Source of the DNA: Ilyonectria destructans | Taxonomy: Eukaryota > Ascomycota > Sordariomycetes > Hypocreales > Nectriaceae | Reading direction: 5' to 3' | NCBI GenBank assembly: GCA_020740775.1 | Contig: JAHEWK010000004.1 | Span: 1,798,001 to 1,862,000 of the forward strand | DNA: 64,000 nucleotides | Part shown: piece by piece, positions 9,905-21,134 of the stretch | How positions within the stretch are numbered: the first letter of the stretch is position 1 | Layout of the letters: each line of letters opens with the position of its first letter | Position numbers and translations under genes: made by a program | The notes under the pieces: generated by a model | What the model was told of the DNA's origin: nothing | What the model saw: only the letters and a program-made list of their open reading frames with translations | Database searches by the model: none

Positions 9905-11853
9905 ATGAATCGAGCCGCAGTACGGGCTTTCCGGACGACGTCGCTCTCCACCATCCGCGCCCTCTCCCGCACGACACCTCGCCGCGGCTTCTCCATCTCC
10001 CTCTCGCTCGCCCAGGCCAAAGCCACCAGCGCTCACGCCAACGTCAACACCAAAGCTCACGCCCAGGCCCAGGCCACCGCCCGTCGTCACCTCGCCTCGG
10101 GCCATGCGCCGCTGAGGTCCTCCATGTACTTCCGCCGCCTCCCCGTCGCCCTTGTCTCTAGCGTCGTCGTTGGCTACGGCGCCTGGTACTCGTACAACAC
10201 CGCCGCCGGCGTCGCCCCCAGTCCCGCTGCCGTCTCGCGCAGCCTCACGTCGACCGCCGCGGATGGCCTGCCCACCCGCACCGTTCTCGTTGTCGGCGCA
10301 GACGAGCTGAGGCAGGGCACCATCGTTGGCGAGGGCCCCATCTCCAAGACCACCAGCGACGACGGCCGCCGCATCGTCGAGATGCTTACCCCCGATCAGG
10401 CTGATCACAAGCTGCGCAAGCTGGAGCAGTCATACTCGGTCAACCGTGGCCAGGGCGTCACCCGTTACGATATTGTCCAATTGCCCAGCAACGACCCCAT
10501 CGAAGATGATCATGCCGAGAAGATTGTTCAGGTCCCTAGCCGCGCTGCTGGCGCCGAGACCGACAACAGCGACTGGATGTTCTGGGGTGTCTTTGACGGT
10601 CACTCGTGAGTATACCCTTACCTGTTACCCATGTGGTATCTAGAAAGAAACATATACTGACTGACCCAATCGTAGGGGATGGACCACCTCTGCTACCTTG
10701 AGAGAGAGCCTCATCAGCTATGTTGCTCGGGAGCTAAACGACACATATAAGAAGGCCAAGGGCGCCGTTCCTTCTGAGGAGGACGTCAATGTAGCCATCA
10801 AGACTGGCTTCAACAATCTGGACAACGAGATCGTCCACAAGAGCGTGGAGAAGGTTTTCAAGGCGAGTTCCAAGACCGTCGCCGCCGAGCTGCTCCAGCC
10901 TGCGCTATCTGGATCCTGCGCCCTGCTGTCATTCTACGACAGCCGGAGCAAGCTTCTGAGAGTAGCCTGCACTGGCGACTCTCGTGCCGTCCTTGGACGT
11001 CGATCAGAGTCTGGAAAATGGACCGCCACCGCCCTCTCGGAGGACCAGACCGGCAGCAGCCCCTCAGAAGCTGCTCGTATGCGCAAGGAGCATCCCGGCG
11101 AGGATCATGTGGTCCGCAACGGTCGTGTTCTGGGAGGTTTGGAGCCAACTCGTGCTTTTGGTGATGCAGTCTACAAGTGGAGCAGAGATACCGCCTGGAA
11201 GTTGCGCGAGAGTTTCTTTGGACGAAGCCCCTCGCCTCTACTGAAGACTCCCCCCTACGTAACAGCCGAGCCGGTTGTGACCACAACCAAGATCCAGCCC
11301 GAGAACGGCGACTTCCTCGTCCTGGCTACCGACGGCCTGTGGGAGATGTTGACTAACGAGGAGGTTGTTGGACTCGTGGGCAAGTGGATCGAGACACAGG
11401 CCAACGCCGCAGCTGGCTCCCAGTTTGATGCGGCGTGGTCCAAGATCTTTGGCTCAGCAAAGTCCCCTCTCCCCGTCGAGGAGCGCAAGGGGGCGAGCCC
11501 CGATGGAAACAAGACCCCTATCCGCCTTGCGCAGTGGGGCATCGACCCTCAAGCCAAGGATCGCTTCTTGGTCAAGGACAAGAACGTGGCCACTCACCTT
11601 GTGCGCAATGCTCTTGGCGGTACCAACGACGAGCAGGTCTGCGCCCTGCTCACTCTACCGTCTCCCTTCTCGAGACGTTATCGGTAAGCCTATTCCCTAC
11701 ACAACTACTTGTGTTGCCATTGCTAATGTTGACATCTTTCCCAGTGATGACCTGACTGTTCAAGTCATCTTCTTCGGCCACGGCGAGAAGACAGGCGAGG
11801 TAACGGTAAACCTAGATGCGACGGCCGCCGAAGACTTGAGAGCCAAACTATAA
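9905..11853 (+). CDS. ptc5: Mitochondrial PP2C phosphatase (pyruvate dehydrogenase phosphatase, Ptc5-like) ending in AKL
   Basis: Three exons: 9905-10605, 10676-11683, 11745-11853; 605 residues. The N-terminus is Arg/Ser-rich without acidic residues (a mitochondrial presequence), followed by a hydrophobic segment at about residues 79-96 that should span the inner membrane. The PP2C core has the motifs NDPIEDDHAE, FWGVFDGHSG, CTGDSRAVLG, LATDGLWE and DDLTVQV in the right order, so the metal-binding Asp residues are present and the enzyme should be active. Yeast Ptc5 dephosphorylates the E1-alpha subunit of pyruvate dehydrogenase. The last three residues are Ala-Lys-Leu, which fits the PTS1 consensus [SAC][KRH][LM]. 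The Met at 9905 is chosen over an open frame further upstream because it starts the presequence. Confidence 0.93.
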
Positions 11854-12372
11854 CTGAGAAGCAGTCGCCATTCGGCAAGTAATTGGTCAGCGAGGTTAGT
11901 TTCGAGGCGTTGTGAGGATTCCCCTGAGAACGGTCTTCATGTTTGATTTCTCTCTGTACGAATAGACGGCAAAGACGACGTGGACTGGCTTATACTAGAC
12001 AAACTTGTGTGTTTGTGTCCCTGAAGAACAGTTGATATGTGGACCTTGATGATTATCTGGCGACTTCGTTATGGGACCGGGTTGTGGACTAAGATGCGAA
12101 CTTATTTTTATGCTTCCAATGTGCAATGCTGCTGCGTATGCTTCCATTTCAGGCTATGCTGAACGTCTATATGCTCGCAAAATGTCTCGATGATTAAACC
12201 TCAACGCCACCGTGAATGCGACCTAGTATCTAAATCCATCACATCTTGCCTCGGTCTTCTAAGCCACCGCAGAAAACCTAGTATGTACATGAAGTTGCCG
12301 TGAAAGTGCAGATGAGTTCCCTGCGATGCACGTAATCCACGTGCAAAACCAAATGGAAAGGAACAACCAAGT
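11854..12372. other. Convergent 3' flanks of the phosphatase and transporter genes
   Basis: No supported gene. It should contain the 3' UTRs of the two converging transcripts. I looked for TGTAAATA here because of the neighbouring PUF gene and did not see it. Confidence 0.6.
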
Positions 12373-14414
12373 CTATATGTCGTTTTTCGGCCAGAGAAGC
12401 TTCTTCGTCTTGAGGCTCCACAGCATCCTCACGAAGACGCCAATCCAGACACAGATAATGCCGATGGTCATGACGCACGCGAATATGTGCAGGCCATTAC
12501 TTTCGAAGATGTCGCCCATGACACCAGTTGCTGTGACCTGAGCAGATGCTGTCAGCGAACGAATTACGATATCAAAGTAGAAAAACGTTGGAGGCCAGTA
12601 CATACCAGTGCGGTGTTGGGAAAGACAAAGGACCACCAAGTCATCTGGAAGGGCATACTACTGCCGGGTCGAGTGTATTTCCAGAGGGAGCCGACACAGA
12701 CAATGAAGAACCACATGGCGAGACCCCAGAGCCAGAGGCTGACGAGGACGCAAACAACTTTAATGATTGCGGCGACGTGAGGGGTTCCAAGAAAGGTCGG
12801 TGGCATAATGGACTCGGCTTGGCTGCCAAGTTGCGCTGGGGAGGGTTAGCTGCGAGATATTGACGGGGTGGATATGTGTGTTCACGGACCTATGCCGGCA
12901 GCAGTGAAGCCGTATGGACCTATTGACATGAACTATTGATTTTGTCAGTGATGCTGGCATGGCATCGAGTAGGCTTCTAGAGTGAGCTTACAATGCCTGG
13001 TCTCTGCGTATCACGGGGAAGCTTCTGAGTCATGAGGCGGTAGATGAAGGCGGCGGAGATCATGAAGGCAATGAGACACCCAGTGCCCTGGAGAGTGGCG
13101 GCGCCTAGGGCCATGGCCGTGGGGTCCAGTGAGAGGGTATGTCCGGATCTTTGGGCGGCGGAGATGAGATTTGCGGCGAAGGGGGCATTAAGGAGGAGAG
13201 GGTAAGCGGGAAAGACCCAAGTTGGAGTCATCGTGTGGACGGGGAAGACGCTGTTGATGGATGTTAGCGGTTATGATCGCCATGGCAGTCATGATGGCAG
13301 TAGCAAAGTGCTACCAGGGACTGGGGGGAATAGTGAATGCGGACACGACGTACAGCGTTGACCAGAGGATGAGGTAGAGACCAGCACTGGCGCAGACGCT
13401 CACAGCAGCATGGATCCAGAACATGATCTCCATGGTGCGGAGGAGCCAGGGGCCGGAGCTGGGGATCCCGTACTGACAAATGTTGATCATGATGACGGCG
13501 ATGCTGGAATGCATGTCAGCTTACTGGGACCAACCAATCATATTCATTAGTTATATAGACAAGGACTCACGATACGAACTAGAAACGAAGGGATATATTA
13601 GCACCTGTCTAACCGAGGACTAGCAATTGTGAAGCGGGACGAGACTTACAAAGGCTGGGATGAAGAGAGATTCGAATTGGTCGGTGAAAGAGCGGGTGAA
13701 GGTACCGGGGCGTAAGCGGAATCGGATGGAGAGGAGCACACAATTTCCAAGAAAGAGGACGACGTTGAGGAGGACAAAGAAGACGCCAATGCCGTGGATC
13801 CATGAGTATTTCCATTTCACTGGGCGAGGCTCGGTTAGTTTGGAGGAGAGGATGGGATGGCAAGGGGCGATCTTACATGCATGAAGGATGTTGGCAATGC
13901 CACCCGTGGACATGGTCTGTAAGAGTTGACATTTAGCCACGAGGATCTGGTCAGACCTAGTTTGAGAGCTCACCATGGTGAAGTAGGTCCACTGGTAACA
14001 CGCAATGCGGTCTCTGATGCCAATCTTGTGATTGGGGGACGCCTTCTCGGCGCTGGCCATGACATGATTTAGACTAGACGACAGGCTATGCCCATGATTC
14101 AAGCCATTGGGTGTCCGGGAGCCGTTCTCGGGGAGAGGAGCTCCCGTGGCGGCGATGTACGAGGGCCGTTGGACGAAGATTGGACGGCGAGTGGCGGCTA
14201 CCAGCGCGGGCGTAGCTGCGGGCGTAGCGGCTGTTGTAGCGGCTGTTGTAGCACCGGAAGATGACGTGAAGAACGGCGGGAGGTTGTCCTCAGACGGCGA
14301 CTCGTAGCCATTCCCAGCTCCTGCTCTAGCTCCGGCGCCGACACCAACGCCGACGTCCACACCGGCGTCGGGGCCGAACTCCGGCTTCACCAGTCTATGG
14401 CGGGCGGGGGCCAT
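12373..14414 (-). CDS. TDT/SLAC1-family transporter (Mae1-like, malate or sulfite type)
   Basis: Nine exons: 14414-13974, 13916-13877, 13819-13650, 13578-13571, 13503-13354, 13250-12992, 12932-12890, 12835-12606, 12537-12373; 501 residues and in frame throughout. Conserved motifs are TMSTGGIAN, MTPTWVFPAYPLLLNAPFA, RPGIFMSIGPYGFTAAG and MTWWSFVFPNTA, the fingerprints of the tellurite-resistance/dicarboxylate transporter family with about ten membrane segments. Known fungal members are S. pombe Mae1 (C4-dicarboxylic acids) and Ssu1 (sulfite efflux). The wording looks nearer to Mae1, but substrate cannot be decided by eye. The first 130 residues are a low-complexity Gly/Ala/Thr/Pro extension; a later Met (MASAEKASPNHK) may be the real start. 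Exon 4 is only 8 bases. Confidence 0.92.
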
Positions 14415-14587
14415 TCCGGCGGCGGGCCGTCAATGTCCTCGAAGCGGCGGGCGAGCAGCTTGCAGACGCAGTACAAGGCCACGAGCGCAGCCTCCTCCAT
14501 ATGCGAGAAGGCAATGTGGAAGTAGACCAGGTACGTGACGAAGATGATGTGATGGAGGACGAGGGTGCCAAAGTTGGAGAGCGGCAT
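14387..14587 (-). CDS. Possible small membrane protein overlapping the transporter start
   Basis: A 66-codon frame, start MPLSNFGTLVL and end EWPPPAIDW, overlaps the first 28 bases of the transporter frame in another phase. By my count 58 of 66 codons end in G or C, as in real genes of this window. It contains a hydrophobic stretch (LVLHHIIFVTYLVYFHIAF) and a second (AALVALYCVCKLLA) before an acidic Pro-rich tail. The frame stays open upstream of the ATG, and CTAACGCAG just before it resembles an acceptor site, so it could also be a terminal exon. I do not recognise the protein. It may be an independent microprotein, an upstream frame controlling the transporter, or an unused coincidence. Confidence 0.33.
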   Translation of the reverse strand: MPLSNFGTLVLHHIIFVTYLVYFHIAFSHMEEAALVALYCVCKLLARRFEDIDGPPPEWPPPAIDW

Positions 14588-15777
14588 GGCTGCGTTAGCC
14601 GGGGCTGCGTCTCTGGAGGCCCTAATCTGCCCGCGGGCGGGAGGAGGGCGGGAGGAACGGCAGCCAAAGCAGGCGCCAAGGTGGATTCTGCTATGGAGGG
14701 GTGGGAGCGGACGAATGCCGGTTGAGGCGGTATGTCGCAGTGGTGGTGGTGGTGGAGGTGAGAAGCGGGATGGAGGCGAGCGATGCGTGCGTGAGAATGG
14801 ATGGATGAATGGCGATAGGAGGTTACGGCGCTGTTGGTGCGGGAAGGACCATGAAGCGAGAGATGCCGTGTCTGCCCCTCGTGCCCCTGTAGACCCCTAA
14901 AATCCTCCCTAGCAACCCGCGATTCTGTTTGTCTTCGACTGCAAAAAAGCCTTGGTTCTGTTCACAACTTGAACGTCTCTGGGTCTACGACCGCTACATT
15001 GCCCCGAAGTTCTCTCAGCCCAGCACTAAAACCTCCCGCAGGTCTGCAACTCCAGCGTCCCGACCACCGGTGTATTGGCCGGGATAATAACGCCAACGGT
15101 CCCCCCCCACTCCCGCCTGCAGCACCAAGAACCGCGGTGACGTCTTTGCTGGGGGCTAAATTGCTCTAGGCTAGGCCAGGGATGGAGCCGGCATCTTGAA
15201 TTACAGCAGAGGCGGCCGCCAAATGCTCAGAGCTCCGCGGCCCACCTGTGTTTATATTGTGTAAACATCGAGCCAACAGTGTACACCCATCCGTCTCTAC
15301 CTAGCTAAAATACCCAGGCATTTTTGTCCTTTTTTTCTCTCCGATTTTGCCCCTTGTCGATCCTAACCGCAACGTGTCGTACCCCGGCCCGTCAAAGTAA
15401 CATGGAGATTGAACCCCACCGTCCCCCCAATCCCCGCCATTATCCGCATTCACGTGATTCCCATAATGCCACCTTTGAGATGCGTATACGAGTTTCCACG
15501 GATGAACGCGACACGTAGAGCAGGGAGATCTCATCAACACCAATTGGATCAACGTTGAGTCGTAGCTTCTGCGTCGTCGTTGGGTTCCTCCAAGGCTCGA
15601 AACGATCCCCTTGCGCCGTCCCTCGCCGACCGGAGCTCCCTCAGCGCGGCTGGACCACGTTGACATCAACCGACACCACCAGGGAGATATCGTGGCCCAA
15701 CCCAACAACCCGTCCTCAGCTCCCAGCAGCATGAACCGATAGAAACGGACCGCCCAGCTACCGTCGCAACTCCCGAA
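14588..15777. other. Divergent intergenic region upstream of the transporter and the Dsc2-like gene
   Basis: No further gene is supported beyond the small frame noted at 14387-14587. It contains GTGGTGGTGG and GGCGGGAGG runs and should hold both promoters. The 201-codon minus-strand frame at 15301-15906 partly mirrors the Dsc2-like exon and is not convincing. Confidence 0.55.
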
Positions 15778-16682
15778 ATGTCCTTCACAAACGCGCCCGT
15801 GACCCGGCTTGCGGTCATGGGTCTCGTCGCGGGCTCCATCCTGGCCAGCATCCTCGACGTCAAGCACTACTTCTACATCCTCATCGACACCCACATCTGG
15901 CGCCACCGGCAGTTCTGGCGGCTGATGACCTACCAGCTGTGCTATGCCAACTCGTCCGAGGTGCTCTTTGCTGCCATGACCATCTACAACTTGCGCATCA
16001 TCGAGCGCATGTGGGGGTCTCGCAAGTTTGCTGTGAGCTGCTCCCGCGCTGTTTCACTTGACAACCAGCTTCTGCAGTTTCTGACCAAACGTGTCGCTAA
16101 CAACTGTGTTCCTAGTCTTTCCTCATTGTCTCATATCTCCTCACCGCCAGTCTCCCCCCGCTTGTCATGGTTGTCCTGCGGCCTCTGACTGCTGGATGGT
16201 TCAACTACATGCCGGCAGGTCCGACTCCCATCATCTTTGCGATGCTGGCGCAGTACCACGCCATGGTGCCGCACATGTACAAGTACCGCGTTGCCACGTC
16301 CGAGGCACCGCCAACGAACGAGCCATTTGTCGGGCTGACCTTCTCGGACAAGTCTTACAAGTATGCCATCGCCGTCCACCTAGCGCTGCTACAGTGGCCG
16401 GGCTCGCTGCTGGGGGCCGTCATTGGCTGGGTGGTGGGATACTCGTGGCGGGAGGGACTCCTGCCGGCAGCGTTGGTACGCTGGCGAGTGCCGGGCTGGG
16501 TGGTGGGGCTGAGCGCGCAGAGGCGCAGCGCCGAGTTCGAGGGATTGAGGCGACGACTCGAGGGAGAGAGCTCGGCCGTGACGACGGGCGCGCAGGGAGC
16601 CCAGGGCGCGGGTGATGGACAAGCTGAGCGGAGGAGGACCATGGGGCAGCAGATTTACGACCAGATGCGAGAGGTGCTCTAG
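15778..16682 (+). CDS. dsc2: Rhomboid-like membrane protein, probable Dsc2/UBAC2 homologue
   Basis: Two exons (15778-16032, 16116-16682), 273 residues. The N-terminal two thirds are hydrophobic with five or six membrane segments. They carry the motifs DVKHYFYI, WRLMTYQLCYANSSE, YNLRIIERMWGSRKFASFL and GPTPIIFAMLAQYHAMVP, typical of the derlin/rhomboid-like fold of UBAC2 and fungal Dsc2. I see no catalytic Ser-His pair, so it should be a pseudoprotease. Dsc2 is part of the Golgi/endosomal Dsc E3 ligase complex that clears orphan membrane proteins and, in many fungi, activates SREBP. The C-terminal tail is a soluble charged segment with no recognisable UBA domain, unlike the S. pombe protein, so the assignment is probable rather than certain. 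Confidence 0.78.
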
Positions 16683-17962
16683 CTGGAGCTTGTGCGGAAA
16701 GATACCGAGCACGAAGTACGTATACTTACCCACCATCGAGGTTCGTCACATAGCGGGAACCAAACTGCACCGGATGCGCAGTGTGTCCAATCGCAAGACT
16801 ATGAGATAGGAGGACGGATGAACTGTCTTAACCGACAAAGTCAGATGTCGAGATTAACAGGTCCAGACCCCCCAGCCGCACAAATGCGGGCGGTCGGCTG
16901 GACTCAACGAGTTCAAAACTTGGGTTGTTTATAGCTAGTGGCGTTCAGCCTTGTCACGCTCAATGGTCCTCATCTGCATCTGCGTCTCTGCGAATTTGGG
17001 CGCGAATCTGGGTCTGGGTGCTGCATGTATGTGAGATGATGGGGGACGCAATGCCAAATGCCGGTCATGGGGGGTTGTCATGGCCAGCCACGGCACCGCC
17101 CACTCCTCGCCAGTTGGACGTCAGCTGAATCGACAGCACGCACACAAACTGGCGGCGGATGTTAAGAAAACTGAGCCGCACGGGCTATAAATAATAACTT
17201 CCAAATCGAAAGCACGCTTAGGAGTTTATGGCGGGTATGGAATCAGCACCCATTCGTCTGATGTCCGCCCGTGCAAAATAGTTGACAGGCTCCGCCACGA
17301 GGAGGAATCTTAGACCCCTAATTTGGCCTAGCCGGCTGCCGCAGTGCCGCCCATTTCGAACCATGCCAGCGGGTTTTGCGCAACCAGTTAGGCGTCGTGG
17401 ACGCACCCGTCCAGGGCAGTCCCCCCAGCCTCCAGCGGTGGGGCCCACTAATCACGTAGAGCTGATGCACGCTGCAGCACCCTGCACGCGCTGAAGTGGA
17501 CGCCGCCCATCTCGCACCTCCACGAACTTGGGGATCCACTATCCCAAATGGACTTGTCGATGGACCTCCTTTTCCCTTTCCCTTTCCTCCTCCCTTTCCT
17601 ATCCGGCTTTCCACTCTCGTCTGCCCCCGACCTCTCGCATTTCACCTAGGTTACGTGCTTCTCCCGCAGCTGTTGACCCTCTGTTCTACTCGAAAAGGAC
17701 CGTCGCCGCGCAATACCGTCACCTCCCAAGGCCCCCCCTGCGCGGCCCTCGTGGGCATCCCAGCGCCTACCCGCCTCCTTTGTGCAACCCACACCCCCCC
17801 GGTCAAAGCCAGCGCGAAGCCCACCAGACATCCAGAGTCTCATCCTCCGACCAGCCCCCATCACCTATGGCCCCTGGAGCGAGTTCCTGAGCCGACAACT
17901 GCATTCTTTTCCTTGTGTGATGTGTTGATGACTACGATAACGCGACATTGAGCTCCGCAGTC
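16683..17962. other. Intergenic upstream of the Uds1 gene, CT-rich leader
   Basis: No supported gene. The plus strand from about 17560 to 17620 is strongly pyrimidine-rich (TTTCCCTTTCC runs), likely the core promoter or leader of the septation gene. A TATAAATAA word occurs near 17186. Confidence 0.55.
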
Positions 17963-20900
17963 ATGAATGTCTACGCGACGGCCGACGCGGGCCCCTACGA
18001 CTATGCCGACCCCAGGCTGTCGCCCACTGCTCCGAGTCCCAACGGCAAAACGCTCGTCGAGGGCTACCGAAAGGACATCCTCACGGGCTTCGAGCAGGAC
18101 CCTCCGCGATTCAATCCAGTATGTCCGAGCCTGCGCTGTCGAAACACACACGAGCCGCCGAAGCAGCACTGACAGCCTTTCTAGATGAATCCCGATCGGA
18201 CCCAAAGTTCGGCCCTCGTCGACCTCACGGACCCCATCCAGGTGCACCTGCTCACCGAGACGGCCCTCTCCGACAGCAAGCAGTATGAGATCCTGTCGCA
18301 GGAGGAGGTGGATGATTTGAAGAAGCAGTCCCAGTCCCTCAGCCAGCGGGTGGACTCGACCCGAGCCAACCTGACGATCCAATCGAAATACCGCGATGCC
18401 GCCATCTCCATGGCCAGGCTGTACTCCCCCGGCCGTATCGATGGAAAGCGAAGGAGCTTACTGGGGCGCCACAGCGGCGACCAGACCCGTGCCAGGGAGG
18501 CCGAGGCCGAGAGGGTGGCTAGTGAACGAAAGTGCGAGGAGCTTGCGTCCGAGCTATTCAACCTCGAGAAGCGCTTGATGGAACCTCAGCGACGCCTGCT
18601 TGAGCACACTGCCGGTATCCTTCAATTGACACACAAGGCTCCCAAGAAGAAGGGAAACCCTCCGCTAGGCCAACAGCCCCCCAACGGTATGCCCGGTAGT
18701 CCCGAGAGCCTCTACACCTACAGCCGCAACAGCATGGACCAAGCCGCCGAGGGCAACTACTTAGACGAAAGCCCATACCAATTCGACCCACTGGACGGTC
18801 TACAGACGCGGCAGCCTCACCAGAACCCCCTTGAGATCCCGATCAAGTCGCCAATCCGGGAACAAAATAATCAACTTCGAGAGGAGATGGAGCGGGTGCG
18901 CGAAGAGAACGGTCATCTTCGTAACGAGACAGATAGTCTAGTTCGGTCCATCTCAGATATGGAGGTCCGGCTAGAAAACTTGAACGGCTCGTTGCGGGAC
19001 GCCATTGTCCGATTCAACCCTGCCAAGAACGACGACTACTTGGATCCCCCTTACGGAATGACGGAGAACATGGAACCAGGCGATTTGCTCAAGAGCCATA
19101 TGGACTACCTCGAGACTGGTCTCTTTGCTATTCAGGCCGAGCAACAGGAATCTGCCAGTGACCAAAACGGTAGCGAGAAGGTTGGCCAACGCATCGAGTC
19201 ATTGAACAGGCATATCCGAGAGGTTCTCCTCACCGTCGACCCGGGTTACCCCGCTGCTCCCCATTCGTCAGAAGCCGATATCGAGGACCAGTTTGCTTAC
19301 TTAGAGGACTCGGTGCGCGCAGTGGACTCGGAGTTGGAGCGGGCTTTGGACGCCACCAACATGGGCTCTCTGCGGAACCAGGACAGCGACCAGGTGGAAA
19401 CGGTCTTGAGAGGCCTGTGGGATATTATCCAATCAGGCTTTGCGAGTATCAAGCAGCAAAAAGACGAGCGCCGAAGAGCTCGCATGGAGAAGGGTCTCGA
19501 TGACGAGGAGGGCTCTGACGATGAGTTCGATACCGACGAGCCATACACCCTGACCGGCTTCTCCACCCGAGTTCAGTGGCTGTACCGACAAGCCACCACG
19601 CTCAAAGACCAGAAGATCGTGTTGAAGCGACAAATCAAGCAACAGCGAGAGCTGAACAACAAATCCGATGCGGAGAAGGACGAAGAGCTTGCCAGAAAGC
19701 AGGAGGAGATAGAGGAGAGCCGAGTGCTCGTCTCCCGGGCCGAGAAGGACGCCATGGACGCCCAGACCATGCTCTCCGAGGCACTTGAGGATCTCGAGCA
19801 TGCTCGAGAGGCGGCCGGTGCTTCGAATTCTGCCCACGAAGCGATTGAGGCTCGCAACATCCAAATCCGGGAGCGCAATGCCCAGATCGACAAGCACTCT
19901 GCTCTTCTCCAGGAGCGCGATGCTCAGCTCCAAGAGCGCAATGCTCAGATTGACGAGCACGCTGCTCTGCTTCAGGAACGCGATATTCAAATTATTGAGC
20001 ACGCAGCTTTGATCCAGCAGCGTGATGCTCAGATTAATGAGCACACGGTTCTGGTTCAACTACGTGATGCCCAAATCGACGAGCACACGGCTCTGCTCCA
20101 GGAGCGTGATGCTGAACTTCAGCAACGCGATGCTCAGATTAACGAGCACACTGTTCTGCTCCAGCAGCGTGATGCTCAACTTCAAGACCATAGTGCTCAA
20201 GTTGAGGAGCGCAATGCCAAGATTGCCGCTCTAGAGTCTGATTTACAGGAGTTGCAGGCACATGTGGCGTCAGCAGAGTCTAGCACTAAGAGCAGCCGGG
20301 CTATGTTGGCGGATGTCGATTCCACGATTGCGGCCCTCAACGCGCAATTGGACGAGGCCTCCCGATCAAGGTCGGCGGCTGAGGAGTCTATGCAGAACCT
20401 CCAGAAGACGGTGGACGCTCAGAAGGCAGAATTGGCCGAGAAGAAGAAGATGATGAAGGTGAAGGAGGATGAACTGGAGCTTCTTAACATGAACCTTGCG
20501 GAGATCAAGACAGAACTCACCATCGCTCAGGCCGAGCTGGACGCCGCTTTCGGAACCAGAGCAGAGCGTGCTGCTGACGTCGCCGCCATCAAGACAAGCG
20601 GTGAGATCGTCAAGCTCCAAAACCAGATCACTAGGCTCAAGAATGAGCTCTCTGGAACTGTCCAGGAGCTAGAGGACGTCACCAAGGAGACGCTGGGTGC
20701 CGAACGGGAGAAGATCGAGCTGGAAAGCAAGCTGGACGATGCCTTGGCAACTAAGGGCTCGCTTGAGGGCGAGGTGAATGGTCTGCGCGAGCGTTTCGAG
20801 GAGGAGATGAACAAGTCCCACGAACGCATCACAAAGCTACAGGAGGAGCTAGACAACGAGCGCCTCAGGGCCGTGCCCGGCCAAGGTGGTGGCCGGATCG

Positions 20901-21134
20901 GAGCTGGCGCGTCGTTGCTCAGCGAGCAGTTCAGATCTACCATGAGAGAGGAGAGGAAGAAGTTCCAGGAGGAGATCAAGGTATGTTTTATCCCCAAACT
21001 CAACTGGAGCACGACAGATGTGCTAACAACAATTACAGGAGGAGCGTTCCCGAACCCGCAAACTCGAGGAAGAGCTGACTCGGATGAAGCGTGGTCAAGG
21101 TGCTCCCGCCAAAAGCCCCTTGAGTCCTCGATAA
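17963..21134 (+). CDS. Uds1-family (up-regulated during septation) coiled-coil protein
   Basis: Three exons (17963-18118, 18185-20980, 21039-21134), 1015 residues. After a short leader, residues of about 63-190 match the Uds1 domain (VHLLTETALSDSKQYEILSQ, QSKYRDAAISMARLYS), found in fungal proteins named for induction at septation. The rest is long coiled coil broken by acidic linkers. Residues of about 608-735 form a tandem array of a 14-residue unit of the type RDAQINEHTVLLQQ, two heptads per unit. The C-terminus ends KRGQGAPAKSPLSPR. The function in moulds is not known to me beyond a likely role at septa or the cortex. Older annotations call such proteins involucrin-repeat proteins, from composition only. 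Confidence 0.86.
19851..20229 (+). repeat. In-frame 42-bp tandem repeat coding two heptads per unit
   Basis: About eight diverged copies of a 42-base unit, plus half units of 21 bases, encode repeats beginning RDAQ or RNAQ and ending with LLQE or LLQQ. All copies keep the reading frame and the heptad register. Synonymous and conservative changes separate copies, so the array is old enough to have diverged. Confidence 0.85.
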
